NCBI GenBank assembly: GCA_009781175.1
Contig: WQYQ01000004.1
Coordinates: forward strand, 124,001 to 188,000
Reading direction: 5' to 3'
DNA: 64,000 nucleotides
Source: Betaproteobacteria bacterium
GTDB lineage: Bacteria; Pseudomonadota; Gammaproteobacteria; Burkholderiales; Rhodocyclaceae
Shown: positions 53,122 through 61,283 of the stretch, piece after piece
Numbering within the stretch: position 1 is the stretch's first letter
How the letters are laid out: each line of letters opens with the position of its first letter
Program-made: the position numbers and the translations under genes
The notes under the pieces: generated by a model
The model's input: the letters and a program-made list of their open reading frames with translations, nothing else
What the model was told of the DNA's origin: nothing
The model's database searches: none

Positions 53122-54785
53122 AACGCCACGGCGCCATCCCGGTTTTCGCTTAAGCCAAGCTTCCAGCTCGCCGCTTCCGCCTGTCGCGCCACTTGTAGCA
53201 AACCCACGCCCAGCCCATTGTTCGACTGCACCGGGCGCCGAAATAAACGCTCCGTGATTGGCGACGGTATTGCCGTTCCGGTATCTCTTACTTCAACACA
53301 ACAGGTCTTGTCCACGCACCTCGCCCGAATTTCAATTTGGATACTCGGCTGAGCCGCCCGTTTTTCGGTCGCATTCAAAATACAGTTATCAACAAAACGA
53401 TCCAGCAGGGCCGCAGGAACAATCGGGTCGAGATCGCCTTCAAATTTCCAAAACTCGACTTTAGCGCCCGCCTGACGGTGCCGCAGACGCTGCCACCATG
53501 CTCCGGCCGCCAGATGCTCATCGTGGTCCGGCTCATCGGGATGCCTGAGACAATCCAAGGTCATCCGAATCCGCCCGACGAGCGCGGGCAACTGACGCCG
53601 CAAAAGCTCGCGCGCGCCTTCCGGATCCCGCGCATAGCCCTGCTCCACCGCCCATAGCAAAGTCTCCAAGGATTGAAGCTCATTTTTTACATCATGGGTG
53701 AGCCGTGCGCCGGTTTCATGAATCGCACGCAAATAACCCACTTCGGAAAGCTCTTCCGCCTGTTCGCGCCCACGCAAAAATTCGGCAAGAATCAAAACCA
53801 TCAGATCCCAGCGCCACAGCGTCGGCGCATCGACCGGATACGCCGAACCAATCGTCACCCTCAATCCGGCATGTTCGAAGCAGACAACCGCTTGAGACAA
53901 ATCTCCCGAACGGCCGGAAAACGACGGCCGCCCGCCTTCCCACGTCAAACCTGAGATATTCGGCACACCGAGCAAGCGTTGTGCGGCCTCATGCATAAAT
54001 TGTTCGCCCGATGTTGCGCGTCTCGCCAGCGTTGCAACATATTGCAGCCACTCTTCGAGCGACATGCCGCTGGCAAAAATACGGCGCGAAAGCAACAATC
54101 CAAATCCCGAAAATCCACCGCGCGGATACCAGAGCCAACCTGCCAGCGCCAAAGCGCCGGCCACGGCAACAACCGCATGCAATAAGGCCCAGGGATAAGC
54201 GACCCGGTTCAGAAACATCGACGCCAGCGCCGTCAAGACAAGCACGCCAAGCGCCAATAAAACGACTACCACGATCACCGGATCGGGTTCGGCCTGCCGA
54301 CGCGGAGAACGGTCCAGTATCCAGACAAGCGGAATCAAAACGCAGCCAGCAATGCTCGCGAATTCTGAAAACAAAGGTAAAGCCGCGTCGTACGTCGGTA
54401 GACCGCGCGGCACCAACCATGCAACGATCACGATGACGAGATAAGCGAACCCCAGCAATGCCGCGAGATGCTCACGCAGCCCACCACGCGGCAAAGCCCG
54501 CGCAGCGATCAGCGCCGCGAGCAAACTGCTCCATGCGGCAAGGCTGATCCAGGAAAGCCACAACTGAAAGCCGCCGACGGCGCACAACAAAAGCACGAAC
54601 GCCAAAGCCCCCAGACGACGCGAGTTTGCAACAAGTGGTTGCCAAAGCAGGAAAGCGCCCAAATGCGCCATCAACAACATCCGCCCGATTGGAGAAACAA
54701 AATTCGCCAACAAAGCCAAATGAAACAATCCCAACATGCCAGCCAACAGGGACCGATCGACCCAATGGCGGAAACTCCTATGCAT
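53079..54785 (-). CDS. Membrane histidine kinase (PrsK/PilS-like)
   Basis: Product of about 568 residues. Eight or so membrane helices fill the first 250 residues, a GAF-like region follows, then a phospho-acceptor helix with ARLTHDVKNELQSLETLLW (HDxKN type) and an HATPase domain with DNCILNATEKRA, VRDTGTAIP and GLGVGLLQVARQ. The HDVKN box and layout recall PrsK of XrtA systems. The ATG at 54785 has AAGGGGG upstream; 54917 is a weaker choice. It is divergent from a pilin gene with a sigma-54 promoter, and no regulator is adjacent; the nearest candidate is at 38300. Confidence 0.85.
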   Translation of the reverse strand: MHRSFRHWVDRSLLAGMLGLFHLALLANFVSPIGRMLLMAHLGAFLLWQPLVANSRRLGALAFVLLLCAVGGFQLWLSWISLAAWSSLLAALIAARALPRGGLREHLAALLGFAYLVIVIVAWLVPRGLPTYDAALPLFSEFASIAGCVLIPLVWILDRSPRRQAEPDPVIVVVVLLALGVLVLTALASMFLNRVAYPWALLHAVVAVAGALALAGWLWYPRGGFSGFGLLLSRRIFASGMSLEEWLQYVATLARRATSGEQFMHEAAQRLLGVPNISGLTWEGGRPSFSGRSGDLSQAVVCFEHAGLRVTIGSAYPVDAPTLWRWDLMVLILAEFLRGREQAEELSEVGYLRAIHETGARLTHDVKNELQSLETLLWAVEQGYARDPEGARELLRRQLPALVGRIRMTLDCLRHPDEPDHDEHLAAGAWWQRLRHRQAGAKVEFWKFEGDLDPIVPAALLDRFVDNCILNATEKRAAQPSIQIEIRARCVDKTCCVEVRDTGTAIPSPITERLFRRPVQSNNGLGVGLLQVARQAEAASWKLGLSENRDGAVAFQIIGAAESAPSPT

Positions 54786-54894
54786 AGCCCCCTTATGACG
54801 CAACTCCGACAGCCTCCGTTGAAATGTCGACAAATTTGCTAAACCTGCGCAAACAACCAACGGCAAAGCACGGCTCTCCAAGCGATCAGCCTGG

Positions 54895-54910
54895 TGGCAT
54901 TGGTTTTGCT
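54895..54910 (+). promoter_or_regulatory. Sigma-54 (-24/-12) promoter of the pilin gene
   Basis: TGGCAT-N5-TTGCT fits the sigma-54 consensus with correct spacing. The predicted start of transcription is near 54922, 31 bases before the pilin ATG. An 8-bp palindrome TGTCGACA (54825-54832), with the TGTC word known from PilR sites, lies about 90-97 bases upstream. Confidence 0.75.
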
Positions 54911-54952
54911 TTAGCATTTAATGCTGCTTGAAAGTAACAGGAGATGATTCCA

Positions 54953-55603
54953 ATGAAAAAGCAAGCCGGTTTCACCTTGGTCGAAATTGCCATTGTATTG
55001 GTCATTATCGGCTTGCTGCTCGGCGGAGTGCTCAAAGGGCAGGAGTTGATCGAAAGCGCCAAGGTCAAAAATATTGCCCAGGACATGCGCTCGATCGCGG
55101 TCGCCGTCATGTCTTACCAGGACAAGTATCGGGCCATGCCGGGGGATGATCCGAATGCGCGTGCGCGCTGGGGAGATGTCGCCTGCGCTCTGGAATCTGC
55201 AACTCCCCCTCTGGGAGACGGCCTGATTGACCAGGGGGAGTGGACAGCCAACAACCCCAGCACTCCCACAAAAGCATCCTGCGTCTGGAACCATTTGCGC
55301 CTCGCCGGCCTCCTGACCGGCGATCCCAGTGCCGTAGGCCCAAGCAATGCCGATGGAGGCATCTTCGGCGTTGTCAGCACCGTAGCGCAAGGGGGCGTGG
55401 CAGGCATTCCAGGCACTTTAATCGTTTGCGCGGGCAGCATTCGCGGGCGCCATGTCATCCCGCTCGATGCCATGCTCGACAACGGCATCCCCGACACCGG
55501 CTCGATGCGGGCAGCGGCGGGCACTCAGGTTATTAATAAAACAGCCGTTGCACTCAATGCAGTTGTAGACAGCGACCCCTACACCGTCTGCATGGGTTTC
55601 TGA
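54953..55603 (+). CDS. Type IV (MSHA-like) prepilin, probable major pilin
   Basis: Product of 216 residues. MKKQAGFTLVEIAIVLVIIG is a canonical prepilin N-terminus: short leader, Gly before Phe and Glu at +5. The alpha-1 stretch continues LKGQELIESAKVKNIAQDMRS, and globular cysteines may pair. GGAG lies 8 bases before the ATG at 54953. It is encoded apart from the assembly genes, behind its own sigma-54 promoter, like PilA under PilS/PilR control. It ends 6 bases before the convergent antiporter gene. Confidence 0.88.
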   Translation: MKKQAGFTLVEIAIVLVIIGLLLGGVLKGQELIESAKVKNIAQDMRSIAVAVMSYQDKYRAMPGDDPNARARWGDVACALESATPPLGDGLIDQGEWTANNPSTPTKASCVWNHLRLAGLLTGDPSAVGPSNADGGIFGVVSTVAQGGVAGIPGTLIVCAGSIRGRHVIPLDAMLDNGIPDTGSMRAAAGTQVINKTAVALNAVVDSDPYTVCMGF

Positions 55604-55609
55604 CAGGTC

Positions 55610-57589
55610 TCATGTAACTCCGCCCTGCAGCAGCCGGCTTTCGGCTGCCAGCAGGGAAGCCGGAACGCCGCGCAGCACGACGATATCGCCATCGTCGAAA
55701 CGCAGCCCCTCGTCGGGGTCCAAACCCCGTATTCCGCGCCGGCGCACGGCGGAAACCATTACGCCGAGTTCTTGCAAGCCCAGTTCCCCAATCGACTTGC
55801 CGACCGCGTAAGCACCTGTCTGCAATACGACCGAATGCAGGCGCTCAAGCTGGGAATCGGGACTTTCCTCCGTGTCGTCGGAGTGGCCGTGGAAATAGCC
55901 GCGCATCAGGGTATAACGTTGGGTGCGAATCTCCCGCGCACGGCGAACCACGCGCGATAAAGGCACGCCGACCAAAGCCATCGCGTGATTTGCAAGCGTG
56001 ATACTGCTTTCAAATATATCGGCGACAACCTCTGCCGCGCCTTCGCGGGACAAGCGCTCGAATTGCCCCTCTTCATTCGCGCGCACGATAACAGGCAAAT
56101 CGGGACGCAGCTCGCGCACGAGATCCAGTACATGGCATGCCGAAGCAACATCGGCATACGTGACCACGACCGCGGAAGCCCGCGTCACACCCGCGGCAAT
56201 CAGGGTTTCGCGCCGGGCCGCATCGCCATACACAACCGTTTCACCCGCGGCCGTTGCCTCACGCACCCGGTCCGGGTCAAGGTCGAGTGCCACATAGCTG
56301 ATGTTCTCCTGCTCGATGAAACGCGCCACAAGCTGGCCTGTTCGTCCATAGCCGCAAAGAATGATGTGCTTTTCGTTGGTCAGGCTCTGCGCCGCGACGC
56401 GCGTCAATTCCATCGCGCGCAGCATCCATTCAGAAGCGACGAAACGCAGCACAATCCGGTCGCTCCATTGCACAAGCAAAGGCGCGAGCAGCAAGGACAG
56501 GATCAGCGCCGCCACCGCAATCTGGACGAGCGCCTTGGAGCCCAAACCTTGTCCGGCCATCTGCGCCAGCAGCACAAAGCCGAACTCCCCGCCCGCGCAG
56601 AGCCATAAACCGGAACGCACCGCATTACCCGGCGAAGCGCCGAAAGCGCGCCCAGCAAACCCGACGATCAGAAACTTTCCGATCATCAGGGCCAGCAACA
56701 AACCCAATACCGCAAAGAAATGCGCCGCGATCACGCGCACATCGAGGAACATGCCGACGGTCACGAGGAAAAGACCCAGCAGCACATCGCGGAACGGCTT
56801 GATGTCTTCTTCAACGCGGTAGCGATATTCCGTCTCGGAGATCAACATCCCCGCGACAAAGGCGCCGAGTGCCAAAGAAAGGCCAAAATGCTCCGTCAGC
56901 CATGCCAGCCCGAGCGTGACGAGCAAAATATTCAGCATGAAAAGCTGCGAAGAGCGCAGCCGTGCAACACGCAAGAACCAGCCGCGGAAAATTCTCTGGC
57001 CGAAATACAGCACGACGGACAACAGTACCGTTGCCTTTAGCGCGGCAAAACCCAACAGTTCCAACTGTTGCTCGGGCGGCTTGGACAAAGCGGGAATCAG
57101 GACCAGCAAAGGCACGACTGCCAAATCCTGGAACAGCAACACGCTGATCACCATGCGGCCGTGGGCGCTCTCCAGTTCCATCCGATCAATCAACAGCTTC
57201 GAAAGCACCGCGGTGGACGACATTGCCAGCGCGCCGCCGAGCACAATTGCCGCACCATGCGAAATATCGAACACCCAGCTCAAGGCAACGCTGATAAGGA
57301 TGACGGCCCCCACCTGCACCGCGCCAAGTCCGAATACGGAGCGCTTCATGCTGAATAAGCGAGGCAAGGAAAATTCCAGCCCGATCGTAAACATCAGAAA
57401 CACCACGCCGAACTCGGCCAGCCCACGCGCGGCGGAATCGTCGGGAAGCACATGCAGGGCAGCCGGCCCGAGCAAAGCGCCGACGGATAGATATGCCAGT
57501 TCCGCCGGCAAGCGCAGCCTGGAGAACAGCATCACGACGCATACGGCCGCGGTAAGCAAAACTAGGATGAAATCGAGCGTGTTGTCCAA
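55610..57589 (-). CDS. CPA2 monovalent cation/proton antiporter with TrkA-N and TrkA-C (KefB/YbaL-like)
   Basis: Product of 659 residues. Thirteen or so helices fill the first 385 residues (GVVFLMFTIGLEFSLPRLF, LLFQDLAVVPLLVLIP, ALGAFVAGMLISETEYR). The TrkA-N nucleotide domain follows at about 405 (HIILCGYGRTGQLVARFIEQE), then a TrkA-C domain over 575-655. It exports K+ or Na+ against protons. The start is a TTG at 57589, since the first ATG would remove the first helix. A GCAGCCG/CGGCTGC hairpin (55630-55648) near its 3' end may terminate the convergent pilin transcript. Confidence 0.9.
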   Translation of the reverse strand: MDNTLDFILVLLTAAVCVVMLFSRLRLPAELAYLSVGALLGPAALHVLPDDSAARGLAEFGVVFLMFTIGLEFSLPRLFSMKRSVFGLGAVQVGAVILISVALSWVFDISHGAAIVLGGALAMSSTAVLSKLLIDRMELESAHGRMVISVLLFQDLAVVPLLVLIPALSKPPEQQLELLGFAALKATVLLSVVLYFGQRIFRGWFLRVARLRSSQLFMLNILLVTLGLAWLTEHFGLSLALGAFVAGMLISETEYRYRVEEDIKPFRDVLLGLFLVTVGMFLDVRVIAAHFFAVLGLLLALMIGKFLIVGFAGRAFGASPGNAVRSGLWLCAGGEFGFVLLAQMAGQGLGSKALVQIAVAALILSLLLAPLLVQWSDRIVLRFVASEWMLRAMELTRVAAQSLTNEKHIILCGYGRTGQLVARFIEQENISYVALDLDPDRVREATAAGETVVYGDAARRETLIAAGVTRASAVVVTYADVASACHVLDLVRELRPDLPVIVRANEEGQFERLSREGAAEVVADIFESSITLANHAMALVGVPLSRVVRRAREIRTQRYTLMRGYFHGHSDDTEESPDSQLERLHSVVLQTGAYAVGKSIGELGLQELGVMVSAVRRRGIRGLDPDEGLRFDDGDIVVLRGVPASLLAAESRLLQGGVT

Positions 57590-57637
57590 AGCGCGCCCGG
57601 TGCAGAGTCCGGCCCCGAAAGGGGCAAAAGCCCCGTC

Positions 57638-57646
57638 TGTTATAAT
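57638..57646 (+). promoter_or_regulatory. Extended -10 promoter of the kdsD-lptA operon
   Basis: TGTTATAAT is a perfect extended -10 (TGNTATAAT), 27 bases before the kdsD ATG. No clear -35 is needed for this class. Two overlapping hairpins, CCCCGAAAGGGG (57613-57624) and GGGGCAAAAGCCCC (57621-57634), lie directly upstream. Confidence 0.7.
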
Positions 57647-57672
57647 TAAACGTAGTCTAACCCAAGCCGCCC

Positions 57673-58677
57673 ATGCACGAAATCAAGTCTAAAACGGCAT
57701 TGACAGCCGATCCGGGATCTTTGTTATCCCTCGCACAAAAAGTGCTTCTTATTGAAGCGCGAGCCGTCGCGGAGCTTGCCGAACGCCTCGATGGCAGCTT
57801 CGTCGCCGCCGTTGAACTCGTGCTCGCCGCAGCCGGGCGGGTCATCGTCATCGGCGTGGGCAAATCCGGCCACGTCGCGCGCAAAATCGCGGCCACATTG
57901 GCCTCTACTGGCACACCCGCCTACTTTGTGCATGCTGCGGAAGCGGCGCATGGCGATCTCGGCATGATCACGCGCGACGATGTCGTCATCGCGCTATCGA
58001 ACTCCGGCACCACGGCGGAAGTGCTGATGATCGCGCCCTTGATCAAACGCCACGGCGCGCGCTTGATTGCGATGACGGGCAATCCGAGCTCCGCGCTCGC
58101 CAGACTCGCCGATGTGCATCTGGACGCGACGGTCACGCAGGAAGCCTGTCCGCTCAATCTGGCCCCGACCGCCAGCACAACGGCCGCGCTTGCGCTTGGC
58201 GACGCGCTCGCGGTCGCGCTGCTCGATGCGCGCGGATTCGGCCCGGATGATTTCGCCCGCTCCCATCCCGGCGGCGCGCTCGGACGCCGCCTGCTGACAC
58301 GCGTGGCGGACGTCATGCGCGTCGGCGAACGCGTTCCCCAAGTCACCGAGGAGGTCAGCTTCACCCAGGCCCTGCTCGAAATGACACGCGGCGGCATGGG
58401 CATGACGGCGATTGTCGACGCCACGAAACGCCCCATCGGCATTTTCACCGATGGCGATTTACGCCGTTTGCTTGGCGCCGATACCGATCTGCGCGGTCTA
58501 AAAATCGCGGAAGTCATGAAACGCAACCCCTGGACGATCACGCCCGAGGCGCTCGCCGCGGAAGCCGCCGCCAAGATGGAACAGCGCCGGATCAGTCAAA
58601 TTCTGGTCGTCGACAATGCCGGCTGCTTGGCCGGCGCGCTCAACACGCACGACTTGATGGACGCAAAGGTGATCTGA
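57673..58677 (+). CDS. kdsD: Arabinose-5-phosphate isomerase (KdsD/KpsF)
   Basis: Makes D-arabinose 5-phosphate for Kdo synthesis. 334 residues. A SIS domain carries VIVIGVGKSGHVARKIAATLASTGTPA and IALSNSGTTAEVL, with the catalytic His in AAHGDLGM and the downstream SHPGGALGRRLL. Two CBS domains over about 210-334 contain GIFTDGDLRRLL and LNTHDLMDAKV. The stop overlaps the kdsC start by one base (TGATG). Confidence 0.95.
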   Translation: MHEIKSKTALTADPGSLLSLAQKVLLIEARAVAELAERLDGSFVAAVELVLAAAGRVIVIGVGKSGHVARKIAATLASTGTPAYFVHAAEAAHGDLGMITRDDVVIALSNSGTTAEVLMIAPLIKRHGARLIAMTGNPSSALARLADVHLDATVTQEACPLNLAPTASTTAALALGDALAVALLDARGFGPDDFARSHPGGALGRRLLTRVADVMRVGERVPQVTEEVSFTQALLEMTRGGMGMTAIVDATKRPIGIFTDGDLRRLLGADTDLRGLKIAEVMKRNPWTITPEALAAEAAAKMEQRRISQILVVDNAGCLAGALNTHDLMDAKVI

Positions 58678-59213
58678 TGTCACGCGCTCACGAACGCGCA
58701 GCGGGATTGCGCTTGATGGCTTTCGATGTCGACGGCGTGCTGACCGACGGCACGATCTGGTACAGCGCCGACGGCGACGCGCTAAAAGGATTTTCCACGC
58801 TCGACGGCCACGGCTTGCGCATGCTCCAGATGGCGGGCATCGAACTCGCAATCATCACCGGCCGCCGCTCGCGCGCCCTGGAGTTGCGCTGCGAAAATTT
58901 GGGCATCGCGCGCCTTTACCAAGGCGTCGAGGACAAACGCGGCAGGCTCGATCTATTGCTGGCCGAACTCGGACTCAGCCGCGCGGAAGCGGGCTATATG
59001 GGCGACGATGTCGTCGACTTGCCGATTTTGCGCGCCTGCGGTTTTGCCGCGACGACGATGGACGGCCATCCGCTCGTGCGCGAGCATGTGGATCTGGTGA
59101 CCCGGCGCGGCGGTGGACGCGGCGCGGCGCGTGAAGTCTGCGATTTCATTCTCGCGGCGCAAGGCAAGCTCGATGCGCTCCACGCGCGTTACTTACTTGA
59201 CACGGATCGATGA
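58677..59213 (+). CDS. kdsC: Kdo-8-phosphate phosphatase
   Basis: HAD-family phosphatase of 178 residues that removes phosphate from Kdo-8-P. Motif I is FDVDGVLTDG, motif II lies in AIITGRRS, motif III Lys in GVEDKRGRL and motif IV in YMGDDVVDLP. It has no cap domain, as expected for KdsC. Overlaps lptC by 4 bases. Confidence 0.95.
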   Translation: MSRAHERAAGLRLMAFDVDGVLTDGTIWYSADGDALKGFSTLDGHGLRMLQMAGIELAIITGRRSRALELRCENLGIARLYQGVEDKRGRLDLLLAELGLSRAEAGYMGDDVVDLPILRACGFAATTMDGHPLVREHVDLVTRRGGGRGAAREVCDFILAAQGKLDALHARYLLDTDR

Positions 59214-59788
59214 AGCGCGGTTTTTCATTCTTCCCACTCGTCCTTGCCGGCTTACTCGCCGGACTGACTTTCTGGCTGGAGCATTTCGTCAGCTCGCAAG
59301 CTCCGCAGCCGAGCGCCCGTCTGCGGCATGACCCCGACATGATCGCGGAGAACGCGATCCAGGAACGCTTCGACCACACCGGCAAACTTCAGTACGTACT
59401 CAAAGCCCGCCGCACGCTCCACTTCCCGGACGATGACAGCACGCATGTCGAAACAGCGCAGCTCGACCACTTCGGACAGCCCGAGGTGCTGAGCATCGCA
59501 TCCGACACCGGCATCGTCAGCAGCGCAGGCAAAGAGGTTGTACTGGCCGGCAATGTGCAAGGTCACCGCGCCGCGGGGCCACGCGTTCCCGAGTACACTT
59601 TCAGCACCACGCAAATTACGATCATCCCGGACGAAGAGCGCGCCTACACCGACCAGCCCGTGCATATGACACGCGGCCGCTCCTTCCTCGACGGTATCGG
59701 CCTGCAAATCGACCAGATCAATGGCGTCGCGGTGATTGGAACGGTCCGGGCGACGATCTACCCGCAATCCAGAGCAAACCCATCATGA
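59210..59788 (+). CDS. lptC: LPS export protein LptC
   Basis: Bitopic inner-membrane protein of 192 residues that passes LPS from LptBFG to LptA. One membrane helix is near residues 8-24 (PLVLAGLLAGLTFWLEH). The periplasmic beta-jellyroll includes YVLKARRTLHFPDDDSTHVETA and the final IDQINGVAVIGTVRATI. Overlaps kdsC and lptA by 4 bases each. Confidence 0.92.
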   Translation: MKRGFSFFPLVLAGLLAGLTFWLEHFVSSQAPQPSARLRHDPDMIAENAIQERFDHTGKLQYVLKARRTLHFPDDDSTHVETAQLDHFGQPEVLSIASDTGIVSSAGKEVVLAGNVQGHRAAGPRVPEYTFSTTQITIIPDEERAYTDQPVHMTRGRSFLDGIGLQIDQINGVAVIGTVRATIYPQSRANPS

Positions 59789-60333
59789 TCCAGCATGTCC
59801 TCCGTATTGCCTCGCTCGCCGGCCTGATTCTCGTTGCGGCCACGGCCCATGCCGAACGGGCGGATCGTGACAAACCGGTCAACATCGAAGCCGATCGCGT
59901 GACCGTCGACGACAGGAATAAAGTTCAGGTCTTCGAAGGCCGGGTCAAGCTGACGCAGGGAAGCCTTGTTATCTGGGCCGACAAAGTTGTCGTCACCCAG
60001 GATGCCGAAGGCTTCCAGAAAGGCGTCGCCACCGGCGGCGAAGGCGGTCTGGCGCGCTTCCGTCAGCGGCGCGAGCGCAAAGACGAATACGTCAACGGTG
60101 AAGCCGAGCGGATCGAATACGACGCCCGTACCGATATCGCACAACTGTTCAACCGCGCAAAAGTCGTGAGCGGAAAAGATGAAGTCACCGGCCAGTACAT
60201 CAGCTACGACGGCTATAACGAAACCTACCTCGTCACCAATGCTCCGAACGCCACCGTGGTGCAAAACACAGATGCGCGCGTCAAGGTGACCATCCAGCCG
60301 AAGAAGAAAAGCGATGCCGCGCCATCCCAATAA
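59785..60333 (+). CDS. lptA: LPS periplasmic bridge protein LptA
   Basis: Periplasmic LPS carrier of 182 residues: signal peptide about 1-23 (cleaved after ATAHA), then the OstA beta-jellyroll with KPVNIEADRVTVDDRNKVQVFEG and RAKVVSGKDEVTGQYISYDG. lptB and rpoN, the usual next genes in betaproteobacteria, do not follow; instead come a hairpin and the phasin gene. Confidence 0.94.
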   Translation: MIQHVLRIASLAGLILVAATAHAERADRDKPVNIEADRVTVDDRNKVQVFEGRVKLTQGSLVIWADKVVVTQDAEGFQKGVATGGEGGLARFRQRRERKDEYVNGEAERIEYDARTDIAQLFNRAKVVSGKDEVTGQYISYDGYNETYLVTNAPNATVVQNTDARVKVTIQPKKKSDAAPSQ

Positions 60334-60394
60334 AGCGCCCGGCAATTCAACCCAGGCTGCTTGAACCTGGCGGCCATGCGCCGCAAATAATGAC

Positions 60395-60426
60395 TGCCGC
60401 ATACCGCACCCAGCGCGGATGCGGCA
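60395..60426 (+). terminator. Hairpin after lptA, possible terminator
   Basis: TGCCGCAT/ATGCGGCA 8-bp stem with an inner CCGC/GCGG, 62 bases after the lptA stop. The T-run is not immediate. A near-perfect AT-rich palindrome CACAAAAATTA/TAATTTTTTGTG (60430-60452) follows. The 258-bp gap holds no gene. Confidence 0.5.
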
Positions 60427-60504
60427 ATGCACAAAAATTATAATTTTTTGTGATTTTCCACCTTAAACAAAAGTTAAAACAATCATTGCGATGCAGCAAA
60501 ACAG

Positions 60505-60532
60505 TTGACGCATGAAAAATATTCCGTAGAAT
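60505..60532 (+). promoter_or_regulatory. Sigma-70 promoter of the phasin gene
   Basis: TTGACG-N16-TAGAAT, close to consensus, with transcription expected from near 60539 and a leader of about 53 bases containing GCAGGAG before the ATG at 60592. Confidence 0.7.
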
Positions 60533-60591
60533 CGCGAATGCTGCAATGCAACATAAACCCTGATCCCCACATTTCCGCAGGAGTGATACCC

Positions 60592-61155
60592 ATGTTTCCC
60601 ACCCCAGAACAGTTTGCCGCCGCCCAAAAAACCAGGATTGAAACCCTGCTCGCGCTGGCCAATATCGCCTTTACCAGCACTGAGCGCCTGGCCAACCTGA
60701 ACCTGAGCACTGCTCGCGCCATGTTGGAAAACGGCGTTGCCAACACCAAGTCCCTGTTCCCGATCAAGGACGTCCAGGAATTCACCACGCTGCAAAGCAC
60801 CCTGATCGAGCCGACGCTCGAAAAAGCGGTGGCCTACTCCCGCAGCATTTATGAAATCGCGACCCAGGCTCAAAACGACATGTCCAAGCTCATCGAAGGA
60901 CAGATGACGGAACTGAACAAAAACGTTGCGAGCGCCCTCGACAAAGCGGCCAAGTCGGCCCCGGCCGGTTCCGACGTCACCATCGCCGCCGTGAAGTCCG
61001 CTATCGCCGCAGCCAACTCGGCCTACGACAGCATGACCAAGGTCGCCAAGCAAGCCGCCGAAATCGCTGAGGCAAACGTTGCCGCGGCAACCGACGCGAC
61101 TGTCAAGGCAGTCAGCTCGGCCGCGCAGAAGTCCACCAAGAAAGCAGCTGCTTAA
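60592..61155 (+). CDS. phaP: Phasin family protein (polyhydroxyalkanoate granule)
   Basis: Helical surface protein of PHA granules, 187 residues. The N-terminus MFPTPEQFAAAQKTRIETLLAL and the following NLNLSTARAMLENG and FTTLQSTLIEPTLEKAVAYSRS blocks match TIGR01841 phasins. The C-terminus is an Ala/Lys helix (SAAQKSTKKAAA). The ATG at 60592 is set by GCAGGAGTGATACCC; the longer frame from 60505 would begin in the promoter. It implies the organism stores PHB-type polymer. Confidence 0.92.
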   Translation: MFPTPEQFAAAQKTRIETLLALANIAFTSTERLANLNLSTARAMLENGVANTKSLFPIKDVQEFTTLQSTLIEPTLEKAVAYSRSIYEIATQAQNDMSKLIEGQMTELNKNVASALDKAAKSAPAGSDVTIAAVKSAIAAANSAYDSMTKVAKQAAEIAEANVAAATDATVKAVSSAAQKSTKKAAA

Positions 61156-61168
61156 TTTATTGTTTTAC

Positions 61169-61199
61169 GGACGTTTTCCCCTCCCCCTCGAAAACGTCC
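61169..61199 (+). terminator. Hairpin after phasin gene
   Basis: Perfect 10-bp inverted repeat GGACGTTTTC/GAAAACGTCC with a pyrimidine loop, 14 bases after the phasin stop. It lacks a T-run and may act with the next hairpin. Confidence 0.5.
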
Positions 61200-61238
61200 A
61201 AGTTTGTCTCCCACGACCGTCCCTCGGACGATCGCTTC

Positions 61239-61269
61239 AAAGCCGCGCTAGCTTCGCGGCTTTTTCTTT
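61239..61269 (+). terminator. Rho-independent terminator after phasin gene
   Basis: AAAGCCGCG/CGCGGCTTT stem with a 7-base loop followed by TTCTTTT. It stands between the convergent phasin and CinA-like genes. Confidence 0.85.
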
Positions 61270-61283
61270 TCCTGCGCGCCCGA

